Shown here: positions 1-8,685 of the stretch, in pieces
Layout: every line of letters starts with the position of its first letter
Numbering within the stretch: position 1 is the first letter of the stretch
Origin: Bacillus sp. sid0103
GTDB lineage: Bacteria; Bacillota; Bacilli; Bacillales_B; DSM-18226
Assembly (NCBI RefSeq): GCF_019219025.1
Contig: NZ_JAHUWN010000005.1
Coordinates: 62,001 to 126,000, forward strand
Direction: 5' to 3'
DNA: 64,000 nt
Position numbers and translations under genes: made by a program
The notes under the pieces: model-generated
The model's input: only the letters and a program-made list of their open reading frames with translations
Told to the model about the DNA's origin: nothing
Database searches by the model: none

Positions 1-10
1 GATCTTACCG

Positions 11-84
11 CTCTCGTTATTATCCCTCCATTCATTGGGAGGATTGAGAGTCATTCAGCTAAAGGATCAGACCTTAATATCTGA
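11..84. other. Nested hairpins at window edge
   Basis: Two inverted repeats are visible. The first is nested: ctctc (11-15) with gagag (46-50), enclosing cctcc (25-29) with ggagg (38-42). The second pairs tcaga (67-71) with tctga (80-84). There is no T-tract after either one and no open frame here. They may belong to the trailer of a gene outside the window or to the same structured RNA as 287-413. The function is unknown. Confidence 0.3.
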
Positions 85-286
85 ACCCAAAGTAATTTGG
101 AGGAAGAATAGTTATTTATCAAAAGCAGCAAAAGAATTTTTAAAACTTTTTTAGACACCAAAATTATTTACTCAAAAGTAAAAGACTTCAACGTTGAAAA
201 ATGGCAAATAAAATGAAACAGGTATTAGTTTTGACTGTGGTAAAGTAGATCTTTAAATGAAAAATAAAATATATTCATGGTTTTAT

Positions 287-413
287 AACCTCATTTAGAT
301 TCGTTACGGAGAACCGTATCATAAGTAAATGAGGTTTATTAAAACTATTTCTATTCAATATCGATAGAGTGGACTGTAGGAGTTGCTGAGGGAGCAAAAC
401 CTATGGCCACTCT
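287..413. ncRNA. Structured RNA candidate upstream of the PhoX-like gene
   Basis: Two multi-stem hairpins stand side by side. Hairpin 1 has an 11-bp perfect outer stem (287-297 with 326-336) and an inner stem tacgg/ccgta (305-309 with 314-318) closed by the tetraloop agaa. Hairpin 2 has three coaxial helices: agagtgg/ccactct (366-372 with 407-413), tagg/ccta (377-380 with 400-403) and ttgct/agcaa (383-387 with 393-397). No T-tract follows, so neither is a simple terminator, and no coding frame covers them. I could not match the pattern to a riboswitch class I know. It may be a 5' leader of the gene at 553 or an independent small RNA; the strand is not certain. Confidence 0.45.
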
Positions 414-435
414 TATTTAGTTTATTTAAAGTACT

Positions 436-462
436 TTTACATTTCTTTAAACTTATTTACCT
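436..462 (+). promoter_or_regulatory. Possible PhoP-type direct repeats
   Basis: TTTACA (436), TTAAAC (447) and TTACCT (457) are spaced about 11 bp apart. This resembles the Bacillus PhoP box (TT[AT]ACA repeats, one per helical turn) and lies about 90 bp before a phosphatase-family gene. The repeats are imperfect and the region is AT-rich, so chance similarity is quite possible. Confidence 0.25.
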
Positions 463-552
463 AATTCCTACATAAATTCCATTAATGCTTAATGTTTGCC
501 ATTTAAACTATCAATAGATAGAAAAACATAAATGAGGAGGAATATTTACTTT

Positions 553-1995
553 ATGGAAAATCAAGTATCTAAAAATGGCATGAATCGACGAGATTTCTTA
601 AAAGCGGGAGGAATGAGCACGCTTGCACTTACCCTTGGATCAACTGGAGTGTTAGCGCTCGGTTCAAAAGCATTTGCGGATACTACTAGTAATCCAACCA
701 GCGGTTTTGGCGGGTATGGTCCTTTGGTTCCAGATCCTAAAGGAATTCTCGATCTTCCACAAGGTTTCCATTACAAAATTATCTCCGAAGAGGGCGGTCA
801 GCTGACAAACGGCGGAAAAATCCCTGGCGCCTTTGATGGAATGGCAGCTTTTGAAGGACCCAATAATACGACCATTCTTGTTCGTAATCATGAATTAAGC
901 AATGGTGCAGCAAATCCGGTGATTGGCACCAAGCCATATGATGCCGCATCTGCAGGGGGTACAACTGCTCTAGTTATTGGCCCAAATCGAAACGTCATCA
1001 AAGAATATGTAACCTCTTCAGGTACAATTCGAAATTGTGCAGGAGGAGCGACACCTTGGTGTACCTGGCTGACTTGTGAAGAAACACGTACTGCGACACA
1101 CGGATATGTATTCGAAGTGGATCCGCAGCAACCGGAGAATGAAATGTCCAGAACCCCAATTAAGGATATGGGACGCTTTTCTCATGAAGCCTGTGCGATT
1201 GATCCGGCGACAGGATATGTTTACTTGACTGAGGATGCATCCCCAAGTTATTTCTACCGTTTTATCCCAAATGACACCACCCAACAGCCGGGTGCCCTGC
1301 AAAAAGGCGGCAAGCTTTATGCGGCGGCGATTGAAGAGGTAGCTGGCCCATCAGCAAGCACATTTAAAACAGGACAAACATTTAAGATTGTCTGGAAGGA
1401 TTTAGATCCTCATTTATGCCGCGAGGATGCCAAGGCAAAAGGCTGTATTGAATTCAAAAAATTAGAGGGAGCGTTCTTCCAGGCGGGCGTCTTTTGGTTT
1501 GATGATAGCTCTGCCGGAGAAAAAAATCTTGGACGCATTTACCGCTATATTCCACACACTAATACCTTGGAGCTTTTCTATGAGGCAACTGATGCAAAAG
1601 ACATGGAATCTCCGGATAATATCGCCATGACTCCCTGGGGCGACCTTTGGTTCGTAGAAGATGGAGCAGGCGACGACCGACTTATGGGGATTACACCTGA
1701 AGGCAAAACCTATCCTTTTGCACACAATCGTCTAAATGGATCTGAAATGACAGGCCCTACCTTCTCGCCTGACGGAAACACGCTTTTTGTCAATATTCAA
1801 AGCCCTGGCAAAACCTTTGCCATCTGGGGGCCATTCCACCGCAGTAACGCAGCCCGTGCAAGGGAAATGTCTTACGCAGCTCCTTCAAAGGATTTTGCAC
1901 CACAGGTATCGGACAAACTAGTTAAGTTTGCCGAGAGCCAAGGAATGTCTGTTCTTGAGGCGGCAGCGTTTGAGCGCCACGGATTGAAGATTTAG
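553..1995 (+). CDS. PhoX/DUF839 family alkaline-phosphatase-like protein, Tat-exported
   Basis: Predicted secreted phosphatase of the PhoX/DUF839 family (PF05787), enzymes that in other bacteria use iron and calcium to hydrolyse phosphomonoesters. The N terminus has a textbook twin-arginine signal (NRRDFLKAG, then a hydrophobic stretch and ALGSKAFA). Typical family blocks are visible: RNHE, the CTWLTCEE segment, GRFSHEA and MESPDNIA. The open frame reaches back to ATG 532, but the aggagg SD lies at 535-540, so the start is placed at ATG 553 (480 aa) with a 12-nt spacer. tatC and tatA lie just downstream on the other strand, which fits Tat export. The substrate is not provable from sequence. 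Confidence 0.85.
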   Translation: MENQVSKNGMNRRDFLKAGGMSTLALTLGSTGVLALGSKAFADTTSNPTSGFGGYGPLVPDPKGILDLPQGFHYKIISEEGGQLTNGGKIPGAFDGMAAFEGPNNTTILVRNHELSNGAANPVIGTKPYDAASAGGTTALVIGPNRNVIKEYVTSSGTIRNCAGGATPWCTWLTCEETRTATHGYVFEVDPQQPENEMSRTPIKDMGRFSHEACAIDPATGYVYLTEDASPSYFYRFIPNDTTQQPGALQKGGKLYAAAIEEVAGPSASTFKTGQTFKIVWKDLDPHLCREDAKAKGCIEFKKLEGAFFQAGVFWFDDSSAGEKNLGRIYRYIPHTNTLELFYEATDAKDMESPDNIAMTPWGDLWFVEDGAGDDRLMGITPEGKTYPFAHNRLNGSEMTGPTFSPDGNTLFVNIQSPGKTFAIWGPFHRSNAARAREMSYAAPSKDFAPQVSDKLVKFAESQGMSVLEAAAFERHGLKI

Positions 1996-2012
1996 TTTTA
2001 AATGAATCCAAA

Positions 2013-2052
2013 AAAAGATGTAAGCCATACATGTCTGGTTTACATCTTTTCC
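2013..2052 (+). terminator. Terminator of the PhoX-like gene
   Basis: An aaaagatgtaa-cca arm pairs with tgg-tttacatctttt. The stem is about 14 bp and ends in a T-run 18 nt after the stop codon. Confidence 0.7.
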
Positions 2053-2093
2053 TTTTCACTTATGTTGTATAGATCGTTTGCTTGATTGTTTCA

Positions 2094-2133
2094 TAAAAAA
2101 GAAGTCTTACCATGGACTAAGACTTCTTTTTTA
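2094..2133. terminator. Bidirectional terminator between PhoX-like gene and tatC
   Basis: The agaagtctta/taagacttct stem is flanked by A-run and T-run on both sides, so it can end transcription from either side. It begins 2 nt after the tatC stop on the minus strand. Confidence 0.85.
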
Positions 2134-2135
2134 AT

Positions 2136-2858
2136 TTACACAGCTAGATTCATTTTTTGCTTTCGCCGATAAACCACCTTAGATAATAGAACACTGCATT
2201 CATATAGGAATATCAGAGGAATGACTACCAATATGTCTGATAGAAAATCCGGCGGGGTGATGAAAATAGCGATTAATATTAAAACAAAATAAGCGTATTT
2301 TCGAATCTTTTGCAATCGATATGGGTTCAGAACTCCGACACTGGTTAGGAACATGATAATCACTGGAAGTTCGAATAAAAATCCAAATGGCAGTGTCATA
2401 TGAATTAAAAACATAAAGTACTTTTCTGTTGTAAAAAAGGTCATAAACATATCCTCTGACATGGATAGGAGGAATTGAAATACCGTAGGGAAAATGACAA
2501 AGTAGCCGAAGCAAATCCCGATAATAAATAGAAGGAATAAAGTTGGAATATATGCCAGTGTTACTTTACGTTCCGTTTCTCTCAATGCGGGACGGACAAA
2601 CAGCCAAGTTTGATAGGCGGCCATTGGGATGGTTCCTGCAATGGCTGCGACACTTGATAGGATCATATAGACCCATAAAATATCGCTCGGTCCTAATATG
2701 GCCAGCTTCACTGCTAGGTCCTTCACCAGCCAGTGATAAATGTCTTGTACATAGATAAAGGACACAATGAAGAGCAGGATAAAGGTTCCTAATACGAAAA
2801 TGAGACGTTTGCGTAATTCTTCAAAATGACCAATAAGGTCCATATCGTGGTTTTTCAT
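2136..2858 (-). CDS. tatC: Twin-arginine translocase subunit TatC
   Basis: The 240-residue polytopic membrane protein has the usual length and the six hydrophobic segments of TatC, which recognises the RR signal peptide and forms the receptor complex. The N-terminal HFEELRKRL segment is the conserved cytoplasmic TatC signature. The SD aaggagg stands 4 nt before ATG. It lies downstream of tatA in the same direction, as in the minimal TatA-TatC systems of Bacillus. A terminator-like hairpin separates the two genes and may lower tatC expression. Candidate substrates in this window are the proteins at 553 and 40389. Confidence 0.95.
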   Translation of the reverse strand: MKNHDMDLIGHFEELRKRLIFVLGTFILLFIVSFIYVQDIYHWLVKDLAVKLAILGPSDILWVYMILSSVAAIAGTIPMAAYQTWLFVRPALRETERKVTLAYIPTLFLLFIIGICFGYFVIFPTVFQFLLSMSEDMFMTFFTTEKYFMFLIHMTLPFGFLFELPVIIMFLTSVGVLNPYRLQKIRKYAYFVLILIAIFITPPDFLSDILVVIPLIFLYECSVLLSKVVYRRKQKMNLAV

Positions 2859-2871
2859 GGGTCCTCCTTAT

Positions 2872-2902
2872 AAAAAAGAAGATGCAAGCCTCTCACATCT
2901 TC
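2872..2902 (-). terminator. Intercistronic terminator/attenuator between tatA and tatC
   Basis: Read on the minus strand, gaagatg pairs with catcttc (2896-2902 with 2878-2884) around an 11-nt loop and is followed by six T residues, just before the tatC SD. A 7-bp stem is modest, so partial read-through is expected. Confidence 0.6.
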
Positions 2903-2919
2903 CTAAAAAATGATATGAA

Positions 2920-3117
2920 TTAAATTGCTTTTTCCTCTTTTGGGGGCTGTGTTTTTGCCGGCTCTTCATCGGAAACTAAATCTCTTGTTGATTTTTTGAA
3001 CTCTTTTAATGTTGAGCCTACAGCTCTGCCTAATTCTGGTAATTTTGAAGGACCAAAAATGATTAAGGCGATTACAAGAATAAGAATCAAACCCGGAATC
3101 CCAATATTTTGTAGCAT
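2920..3117 (-). CDS. tatA: Twin-arginine translocase subunit TatA
   Basis: The 65-residue protein has one N-terminal membrane helix (residues 4-20), the [14 protein letters not shown] hinge and amphipathic helix typical of TatA/TatE, and a charged C-terminal tail rich in K, E and D. It forms the protein-conducting part of the Tat pathway with TatC. The SD gaggagg stands 9 nt before ATG. It is the first gene of the tatA-tatC unit; a consensus-like promoter lies about 150 bp upstream. Confidence 0.95.
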   Translation of the reverse strand: MLQNIGIPGLILILVIALIIFGPSKLPELGRAVGSTLKEFKKSTRDLVSDEEPAKTQPPKEEKAI

Positions 3118-3267
3118 TTTAAATTCCTCCTCAAATAAAACTTCTTTTTGCTTTTTCTGTTGTTGGCTGTAATTAAAAAACCTGTATTAGCATTGCAATT
3201 GCATAAAAGACAACTCGAAGCTGCTACTTTCTTCCCCCTTTGAGTGGTTTCATTATCCTTAACTATT

Positions 3268-3296
3268 ATTATAGGTAACCACCTTCACTATGTTAA
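3268..3296 (-). promoter_or_regulatory. Promoter of tatA-tatC
   Basis: Read on the minus strand: TTAACA (3296-3291), a 17-bp spacer, then the perfect -10 TATAAT (3273-3268). This leaves a leader of about 145 nt before tatA. Confidence 0.65.
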
Positions 3297-3504
3297 TTAA
3301 GGGAGTGTAAAGAATTGTTAATAAACTATTAATTTGTTTTAAGGCAAAATCAGCCCATATGTCAGGGAAATTGATAAAAGACTGGCTTGTGGCGTAAATC
3401 ATAGTTTTGGCAATCAGTTAGTCCTAGTTTTAGCTCCTGGTCCGAAGGTGAGTCACCTAAGGAACCATTTACTATTACTAAAGAAAAATTTTCCAAAAAA
3501 TTAT

Positions 3505-3560
3505 TGACAGTAATTAACAACTGTATTATTATCATTATCAATAATGATAATAATACAGTT
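3505..3560 (+). promoter_or_regulatory. Promoter with 41-bp perfect palindromic operator (Fur-family-like)
   Basis: A perfect -35 TTGACA (3505-3510), 17-bp spacer and -10 TATTAT (3528-3533) drive the gene at 3587. A perfect palindrome with two 20-bp arms around a single central base (3540) spans 3520-3560 and covers the -10 and the start site. It contains repeated ATTATC/GATAAT hexamers, the building blocks of Fur-type boxes. Repression by a Fur-family metalloregulator is inferred. Confidence 0.75.
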
Positions 3561-3586
3561 AATGGGATAAAAAAGGGGAGATTCGA

Positions 3587-4366
3587 ATGGTAAGTACAGC
3601 AACGATTATTTCGATGTTTGTTCCGATTGTAGTTTCATTTGTTTTATTTGCGGGGTTGATTTTGGTTTATAGAAAGAAAACAGGTATTGCTGTTAAGCCG
3701 GTGGTAATTGGCGCTATTGGATTTGTCGTAACAACACAGGTTTTAGAAAAAGCATTGCACGTAGTTGTCGTAACAAACTTTCCGAATTATGCGGATCACC
3801 CATGGTTATTTGGTTTATACGGAGGCATGGCAGCAGGCTTATTTGAAGAGTTAGGCCGGTTTCTATTATTCACTTGGCTCCTGAAAAAATTCCATGATTA
3901 CAAAGGTGGAATCTCCTTTGGAATCGGCTGGGGTGGTATTGAAGCTGTTGTGTTAGTGCTTATGACTGTTGTGCCAAACATCATCTTCGCTTTTATGATT
4001 AATTCCGGTACCTTTGAGTCATCCCTGGCGGCAAAACTTCCAGCGGATCAGTTGTCCGCGATGAAAGACTCGTTATTAAATCAAGGGGTTTCCTTTTATT
4101 TATTAGGATGTTTGGAACGACTCTTTGCGGTATTCATGCAAATCGCTTTTAGTTTATTTGTTTTAATAGGGGTAGTTAAAAAGAAATTTTCCTATGTCAT
4201 CTATGTAATTCTCATTCACGCAGCAATTGATTTCCCACTCGTATTCTTCCAAACAGGCCATCTTAAAAACCTATTGGTCATTGAATTATACGTAGCAATT
4301 GTCGGGCTATTATCGTTTGTCTTCATTAAAAAGGCGAGGAATATGCTGCCTAATGCTACAAGATAA
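3587..4366 (+). CDS. YhfC family intramembrane metalloprotease-like protein
   Basis: The 259-residue integral membrane protein has about seven hydrophobic segments and resembles the YhfC family (putative membrane peptidases related to CAAX proteases). A GLFEELGRFLLF segment near residue 85 carries the EE-R pattern expected of that fold, and LIHAAIDFPL near residue 206 supplies the second conserved histidine/aspartate block. The SD aggggag stands 6 nt before ATG. The strong promoter is overlapped by a large palindrome of Fur-box type, so expression probably responds to a metal. Proteolysis has not been shown for this family as far as I know, so the function stays open. Confidence 0.75.
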   Translation: MVSTATIISMFVPIVVSFVLFAGLILVYRKKTGIAVKPVVIGAIGFVVTTQVLEKALHVVVVTNFPNYADHPWLFGLYGGMAAGLFEELGRFLLFTWLLKKFHDYKGGISFGIGWGGIEAVVLVLMTVVPNIIFAFMINSGTFESSLAAKLPADQLSAMKDSLLNQGVSFYLLGCLERLFAVFMQIAFSLFVLIGVVKKKFSYVIYVILIHAAIDFPLVFFQTGHLKNLLVIELYVAIVGLLSFVFIKKARNMLPNATR

Positions 4367-4518
4367 TTTGATAGCATTATTTATTTAATAAATAGAAAAA
4401 ATGCCCTGTAGCTTATAAAAGCTCAGGAAATGCGATAGCATTTTCGAGGATCTCGCGTCTGGAACGTAGATCAACAGGGTGCCAAAATCAACAATAAGTC
4501 TTACCATGGCCTAGATAT

Positions 4519-4560
4519 AAAAAAAAGCCACGTACTACCTAACTGGTAGTACGTGACTTT
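4519..4560 (-). terminator. Terminator of ahpF
   Basis: An 11-bp perfect stem (4529-4539 with 4545-4555, loop taact) is followed on the minus strand by a run of eight T residues, immediately after the ahpF stop. Confidence 0.9.
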
Positions 4561-4565
4561 AGTCA

Positions 4566-6092
4566 TTAATTTCGGATTAGATAATCAAATGCACCTAATG
4601 CTGCTGTTGCACCTGAACCCATCGAAATAATGATTTGCTTATATGGGCTATTTGTGCAGTCTCCCGCCGCAAACACTCCTGGTATGTTGGTTGCTCCGTG
4701 GTTATCTACAATGATCTCACCGAATCGAGTACGCTCAATGGTTTCGCCTAACCAATCGGTATTTGGTACAAGACCAATCTGGACAAACACACCTTGTAAT
4801 TCAACGTGATGCTCTTCTTTTGTATCGCGATCGATGTAAGAAATGCCGTTTACCTTGTCAGTACCGGTAATTTCTTTGGTTTGAGCGTTCTTTATAACCG
4901 TTACGTTAGGCAAGCTGTAAAGACGGTCCTGAAGGACAGAATCAGCTTTAAGCTCTGGCGCAAACTCAAGAACTGTAACATGGTTCACAATGCCTGCGAG
5001 ATCAATGGCTGCTTCAATACCTGAATTACCTCCGCCAATAACGGCTACGTCTTTTCCTGCAAACAATGGACCGTCACAATGTGGGCAGTACGCTACACCT
5101 TTGTTTTTAAACTCTGCTTCGCCAGGAACACCAATATTACGCCAGCGGGCACCTGTTGAAAGAATAACAGTTTTACTTCGCAAAATAGCACCGTTTTCAA
5201 GTTCGATTGCAATAAGATCCTTCTTCACTAAACGCTTAGCACGCTGTAAATTCATAACATCAACATTGTACTCTTTGACATGTTCTTCAAGACTTGCTGC
5301 GAGTTTAGGACCTTCTGTATATTTTGTGCCGATAAAGTTCTCGATGCCCATTGTGTCCATAACCTGGCCGCCAAAGCGTTCAGCCACAATCCCCGTACGA
5401 ATACCTTTGCGTGCCGCATAAATGGCTGCACTTGCACCGGCAGGGCCGCCTCCAACAACAAGCACATCAAATGGTTCCTTATCAGAAAGCTCTGATGCAT
5501 CAGAACCACTGCCCATCTTGGCGAGGATTTCATCAAGTGTCATACGGCCGCTGCCGAAGGATTCACCATTTAGGAATACCGTTGGTACGGCCATGATGTT
5601 TTTGTTTTCAACCTCTTCTTTAAACGCTGCACCATCAATCATGGTATGCGTAATGCCAGGGTTAAGAGTGCTCATGATGTTTAGTGCTTGTACCACATCA
5701 GGACAGTTGTGGCAGGTTAGGCTGATGTAAGATTCAAAATGAAATTCACCTTTAATGTTTTTAACTTGATCAATAAGCTTTTGATCAACCTTAGGAGCTC
5801 TTCCGCTGACCTGCAGCAGAGCTAATACTAATGAAGTGAATTCGTGTCCAAGAGGAACACCTGCAAAAGTCACTCCAGTGTCTTCACCGATACGATTTAC
5901 ACTAAAGCTTGGAGTTCTTTCTAACTCGATTTTCTCAACTTTAATGTGAGAAGACATGTTGGCCAATTCATCTACTAATGCCAGCATGTCGCGAGAAACG
6001 TCATTGGATCCTGCACTTACTTTAAGAAGGACATCGCCCTCCATTAATTGTAGATACTGGGCTAACTGTGATTTTATATCTTTATCTAGCAT
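4566..6092 (-). CDS. ahpF: Alkyl hydroperoxide reductase subunit F
   Basis: NAD(P)H-dependent flavoprotein disulfide reductase that recycles AhpC. It has an N-terminal tandem thioredoxin fold with a CHNC redox pair (C127, C130), an FAD-binding GGGPAGASAA block near residue 215, the catalytic CPHC pair near 345 and a C-terminal FAD motif (GVFAAGDC). The length, 508 aa, matches the family. The longest frame begins at a GTG (6101) that abuts the SD aaggag; ATG 6092 with an 8-nt spacer is chosen and agrees with the usual N terminus (MLDKDIKSQL). The gene lies downstream of ahpC but has its own promoter and PerR-like box. Confidence 0.96.
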   Translation of the reverse strand: MLDKDIKSQLAQYLQLMEGDVLLKVSAGSNDVSRDMLALVDELANMSSHIKVEKIELERTPSFSVNRIGEDTGVTFAGVPLGHEFTSLVLALLQVSGRAPKVDQKLIDQVKNIKGEFHFESYISLTCHNCPDVVQALNIMSTLNPGITHTMIDGAAFKEEVENKNIMAVPTVFLNGESFGSGRMTLDEILAKMGSGSDASELSDKEPFDVLVVGGGPAGASAAIYAARKGIRTGIVAERFGGQVMDTMGIENFIGTKYTEGPKLAASLEEHVKEYNVDVMNLQRAKRLVKKDLIAIELENGAILRSKTVILSTGARWRNIGVPGEAEFKNKGVAYCPHCDGPLFAGKDVAVIGGGNSGIEAAIDLAGIVNHVTVLEFAPELKADSVLQDRLYSLPNVTVIKNAQTKEITGTDKVNGISYIDRDTKEEHHVELQGVFVQIGLVPNTDWLGETIERTRFGEIIVDNHGATNIPGVFAAGDCTNSPYKQIIISMGSGATAALGAFDYLIRN

Positions 6093-6142
6093 TAATCTCA
6101 CTCCTTAAATTTTTCCTGCGAGTCAGTTGATAATTCTGCAAA

Positions 6143-6196
6143 CAATAATAATTCTAATTCAATAATTATTATCATATAAACTTCATTATCAGTCAA
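6143..6196 (-). promoter_or_regulatory. ahpF promoter and PerR-like box
   Basis: On the minus strand: -35 TTGACT (6196-6191), 17-bp spacer, -10 GATAAT (6173-6168), then TTAGAATTATTATTG (6157-6143), close to the PerR consensus TTATAATNATTATAA. Its position downstream of the -10 suits repression that is relieved by peroxide. Confidence 0.7.
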
Positions 6197-6272
6197 GTGA
6201 AAAATCCCACTATTATTAGGCTTTAAAAAAGTGATGCTGTAATATATAAAATAGCAGTTTTAATTATGTACT

Positions 6273-6304
6273 GAAAAAGGGAATTGGAAGCTTCCAATTC
6301 CCTT
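6273..6304 (-). terminator. Terminator of ahpC
   Basis: A 14-bp perfect inverted repeat (6277-6290 with 6291-6304) is followed by T5 on the minus strand. It separates ahpC from ahpF. Confidence 0.85.
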
Positions 6305-6323
6305 AGTATTTTAAACGTACCTC

Positions 6324-6887
6324 TTAGATTTTACCTACAAGGTCAAGGCTTGGCTTAAGTGTTTCTCCACCTTCTTGCCATTTAGCTGGGCAAACTTCAC
6401 CTGGATTGTTACGAACGTATTGTGCCGCCTTAATCTTGTTCAAAATCGTGCTTGCGTCACGGCCAATGCCATCTGCATTGATTTCCATAGCTTGAACTTT
6501 ACCGTCTGGATCGATGATGAAAGTACCGCGTTGTGCAAGACCTTCTTCTTCGTCTAGTACATCAAAGATACGAGAAATCTTTTGAGAAGGATCACCAACC
6601 ATAATGTATTCAATTTTGCCAATAGCAGGTGAGTGATCGTGCCATGCCTTATGAGTAAAGTGAGTATCAGTTGATACAGAGTAAACTTCTACACCAAGAT
6701 CTTTCAATGTTGCGTATTGGTTTTGCAGGTCTTCTAGTTCAGTTGGGCATACGAATGTAAAGTCTGCTGGGTAAAAGCAAACTACGCTCCATTTTCCTTT
6801 AAGATTTGCTTCAGAAACGGTAATAAAATCACCGTTATGGTAGGCTTGGGCTGTGAATGCTTGTACTTCTTTTCCGATTAAAGACAT
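6324..6887 (-). CDS. ahpC: Alkyl hydroperoxide reductase subunit C (peroxiredoxin)
   Basis: A typical 2-Cys peroxiredoxin of 187 residues that reduces hydrogen peroxide and organic hydroperoxides. The peroxidatic cysteine is C47 in FTFVCPTE and the resolving cysteine is C166 in EVCPAKW; the GGET segment near the C terminus is the sensitivity motif seen in peroxide-sensitive enzymes. The SD aggagg stands before ATG. ahpF follows in the same direction, but a perfect-hairpin terminator and a separate ahpF promoter mean that the two can be expressed independently. A PerR-like operator lies in the leader. Confidence 0.97.
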   Translation of the reverse strand: MSLIGKEVQAFTAQAYHNGDFITVSEANLKGKWSVVCFYPADFTFVCPTELEDLQNQYATLKDLGVEVYSVSTDTHFTHKAWHDHSPAIGKIEYIMVGDPSQKISRIFDVLDEEEGLAQRGTFIIDPDGKVQAMEINADGIGRDASTILNKIKAAQYVRNNPGEVCPAKWQEGGETLKPSLDLVGKI

Positions 6888-7001
6888 AATTTATTTCCTC
6901 CTAGAATGTTTTTTGAGATTTATTGTTAACTAGTTTTTGACATAAAGTCAAAACTATAAATAACCAATAACAATGATAACCTTTTAATTATTATTAGTTA
7001 A

Positions 7002-7056
7002 ATAGAATAATTCTAATTACAAAGTTATTATCATATAAATCTTATTGGTTTGTCAA
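7002..7056 (-). promoter_or_regulatory. ahpC promoter and PerR-like box
   Basis: On the minus strand: perfect -35 TTGACA (7056-7051), 17-bp spacer, -10 TGATAA (7033-7028), and a near-palindromic PerR-like box TTAGAATTATTCTAT (7016-7002). The layout copies that of ahpF. Confidence 0.75.
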
Positions 7057-7188
7057 GCATGAAATCCGGATTTAGTATAAATGCAATAGAATCTATCTGA
7101 TTCGTTATGATCTAGTAACTCTAAAAATTAATTTTCAATTACTATAAAAATTTCTCAATTACCACTTATGGTTACAGTTTTACTTAAT

Positions 7189-7224
7189 AAAAAAAATCAG
7201 GAAATCGTTATCGATTTCCTGATT
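7189..7224 (-). terminator. Terminator of the L,D-transpeptidase gene
   Basis: A 13-bp perfect stem (7195-7207 with 7212-7224, loop ttat) is followed by a T-run on the minus strand. It starts 7 nt beyond the stop codon. Confidence 0.9.
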
Positions 7225-7230
7225 CATTGG

Positions 7231-8685
7231 TTAATAGATGACCACCGGCTCATATGTTTCGAGATTATTATAAACAGATTTCATAATACTAGATTGAGTG
7301 TTGACACAGCCACCTGATCCTGCATTAAGGTAGGCAGTGCTTGACCAGTTTGACCGCCAGCTGGCATCGTGGAACCCTTGCCCGCTGTTCGTAAATGGTG
7401 CCCAATAATTGACTTTCACTTCATAAGAACCACTGCCTACATGTGAGCCCTTGAGTACGGATGGTGTTCGCTTGAATAGGATATACCAGACTCCTTTTGA
7501 TGTATCCTCACCGGTGCTGTGTTTGCCGGTCACGACATTTGTTGTGAGGACTAATTTCCCATTTTTATAAAGCCAAACACGCTGTTGTGCAATCGACACT
7601 TCGGCATACGTATGGCCTATGCCATTGTTCGTAGTCGTTTCATAACCGTAGCCCTCATTACTCCAGCCATGTCCGATAATATGAGAAGCAGTAATGGATT
7701 TCTCACCTTTTTCAAAAGCCGTCTTAATCTGTTTTGTTTCCTTTTTCACATCTAATGCCCAGCCATAGCCTTGTCCCTTAACCTTAATGACTTTACCTGA
7801 ATGGGTCTTAAAGGTGAAATCTTTATCTAATGTAGCTTGAGAACTATTAATTTCATCAATTTTCTTGTCAATATCGCTTTGATCTATTTTAATCTTCATG
7901 TCAACTGACACAGAAGCAGTTTTAATTAACTCGCTGCCTTTTAAGGAATAAACTTTATCCTGGACCTTATAATCAACGGTTTGTTGAAGGAGTTCCTGCA
8001 GCTTTTTCCCTTCATTTTTTACAATCTGACTGTCTTCTTTGATTGGCTGTATGTATACAGGATTAAGACGAATTTCACTAGTATACTCCTGCTTTTCGTA
8101 GTCCTTTAATAAATTAGCGACATCAAATTGCTGGCCATTATTACTTTTTGAAATGATAATTTTACCCTGCTCCAAACGGGCCTGTGCATCTTTTGGCGCA
8201 GTTAAACTTTTATTCATGGATACAAGCTTGTCTTCCACTTGTTTTTTCAACTCTTGGCTGCGATAGTGATCGAGATTACTTGGAACTAATGAATAATTTT
8301 TAGCTTTGGAAGAAGGAAAAAGTGTATGCTGGTTTTTTAATAATTTTTTCACACCTGATAGATCTTGCTCCGTAAATCCCATTGTTGTATCTTTACCATC
8401 TATAATTTGCTGTTCTCCGACATAGACTTCGTTTTTTAAGACAGATGTTTTTAACGCTTTAAGTGCCTGTTCAGCATTCAGTCCCCCGACTGTTGTGCCG
8501 TTGATCTTGATATGAGAATTAAAGTGATTTGCCTGATAATAGCTGATTCCCGCAGTTATGAGTGCAATAATAATGATGATACTTGTTGTGATAAACTTCC
8601 AGCTTTTAAACCATTTAGCTGGTTTCGCTGATTTCCCCTGTTGTTTGGCCCTTCCCTCAACGGATTCTGATAAAGCATTTTCCAT
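7231..8685 (-). CDS. L,D-transpeptidase with peptidoglycan-binding-like domain
   Basis: Membrane-anchored wall enzyme. One hydrophobic helix follows a short cytoplasmic N terminus (KFITTSIIIIIALITAG); a large extracytoplasmic region of the PG_binding_4 type follows, and a C-terminal YkuD domain has the catalytic pattern H439 ... SGGC460VN. YkuD enzymes form 3-3 peptidoglycan cross-links or attach proteins to the wall. The open frame extends to 8763, but the gggggga SD sits just before ATG 8685, which gives 484 aa and a sensible N-in topology. It is transcribed alone and ends at its own terminator. Confidence 0.88.
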   Translation of the reverse strand: MENALSESVEGRAKQQGKSAKPAKWFKSWKFITTSIIIIIALITAGISYYQANHFNSHIKINGTTVGGLNAEQALKALKTSVLKNEVYVGEQQIIDGKDTTMGFTEQDLSGVKKLLKNQHTLFPSSKAKNYSLVPSNLDHYRSQELKKQVEDKLVSMNKSLTAPKDAQARLEQGKIIISKSNNGQQFDVANLLKDYEKQEYTSEIRLNPVYIQPIKEDSQIVKNEGKKLQELLQQTVDYKVQDKVYSLKGSELIKTASVSVDMKIKIDQSDIDKKIDEINSSQATLDKDFTFKTHSGKVIKVKGQGYGWALDVKKETKQIKTAFEKGEKSITASHIIGHGWSNEGYGYETTTNNGIGHTYAEVSIAQQRVWLYKNGKLVLTTNVVTGKHSTGEDTSKGVWYILFKRTPSVLKGSHVGSGSYEVKVNYWAPFTNSGQGFHDASWRSNWSSTAYLNAGSGGCVNTQSSIMKSVYNNLETYEPVVIY

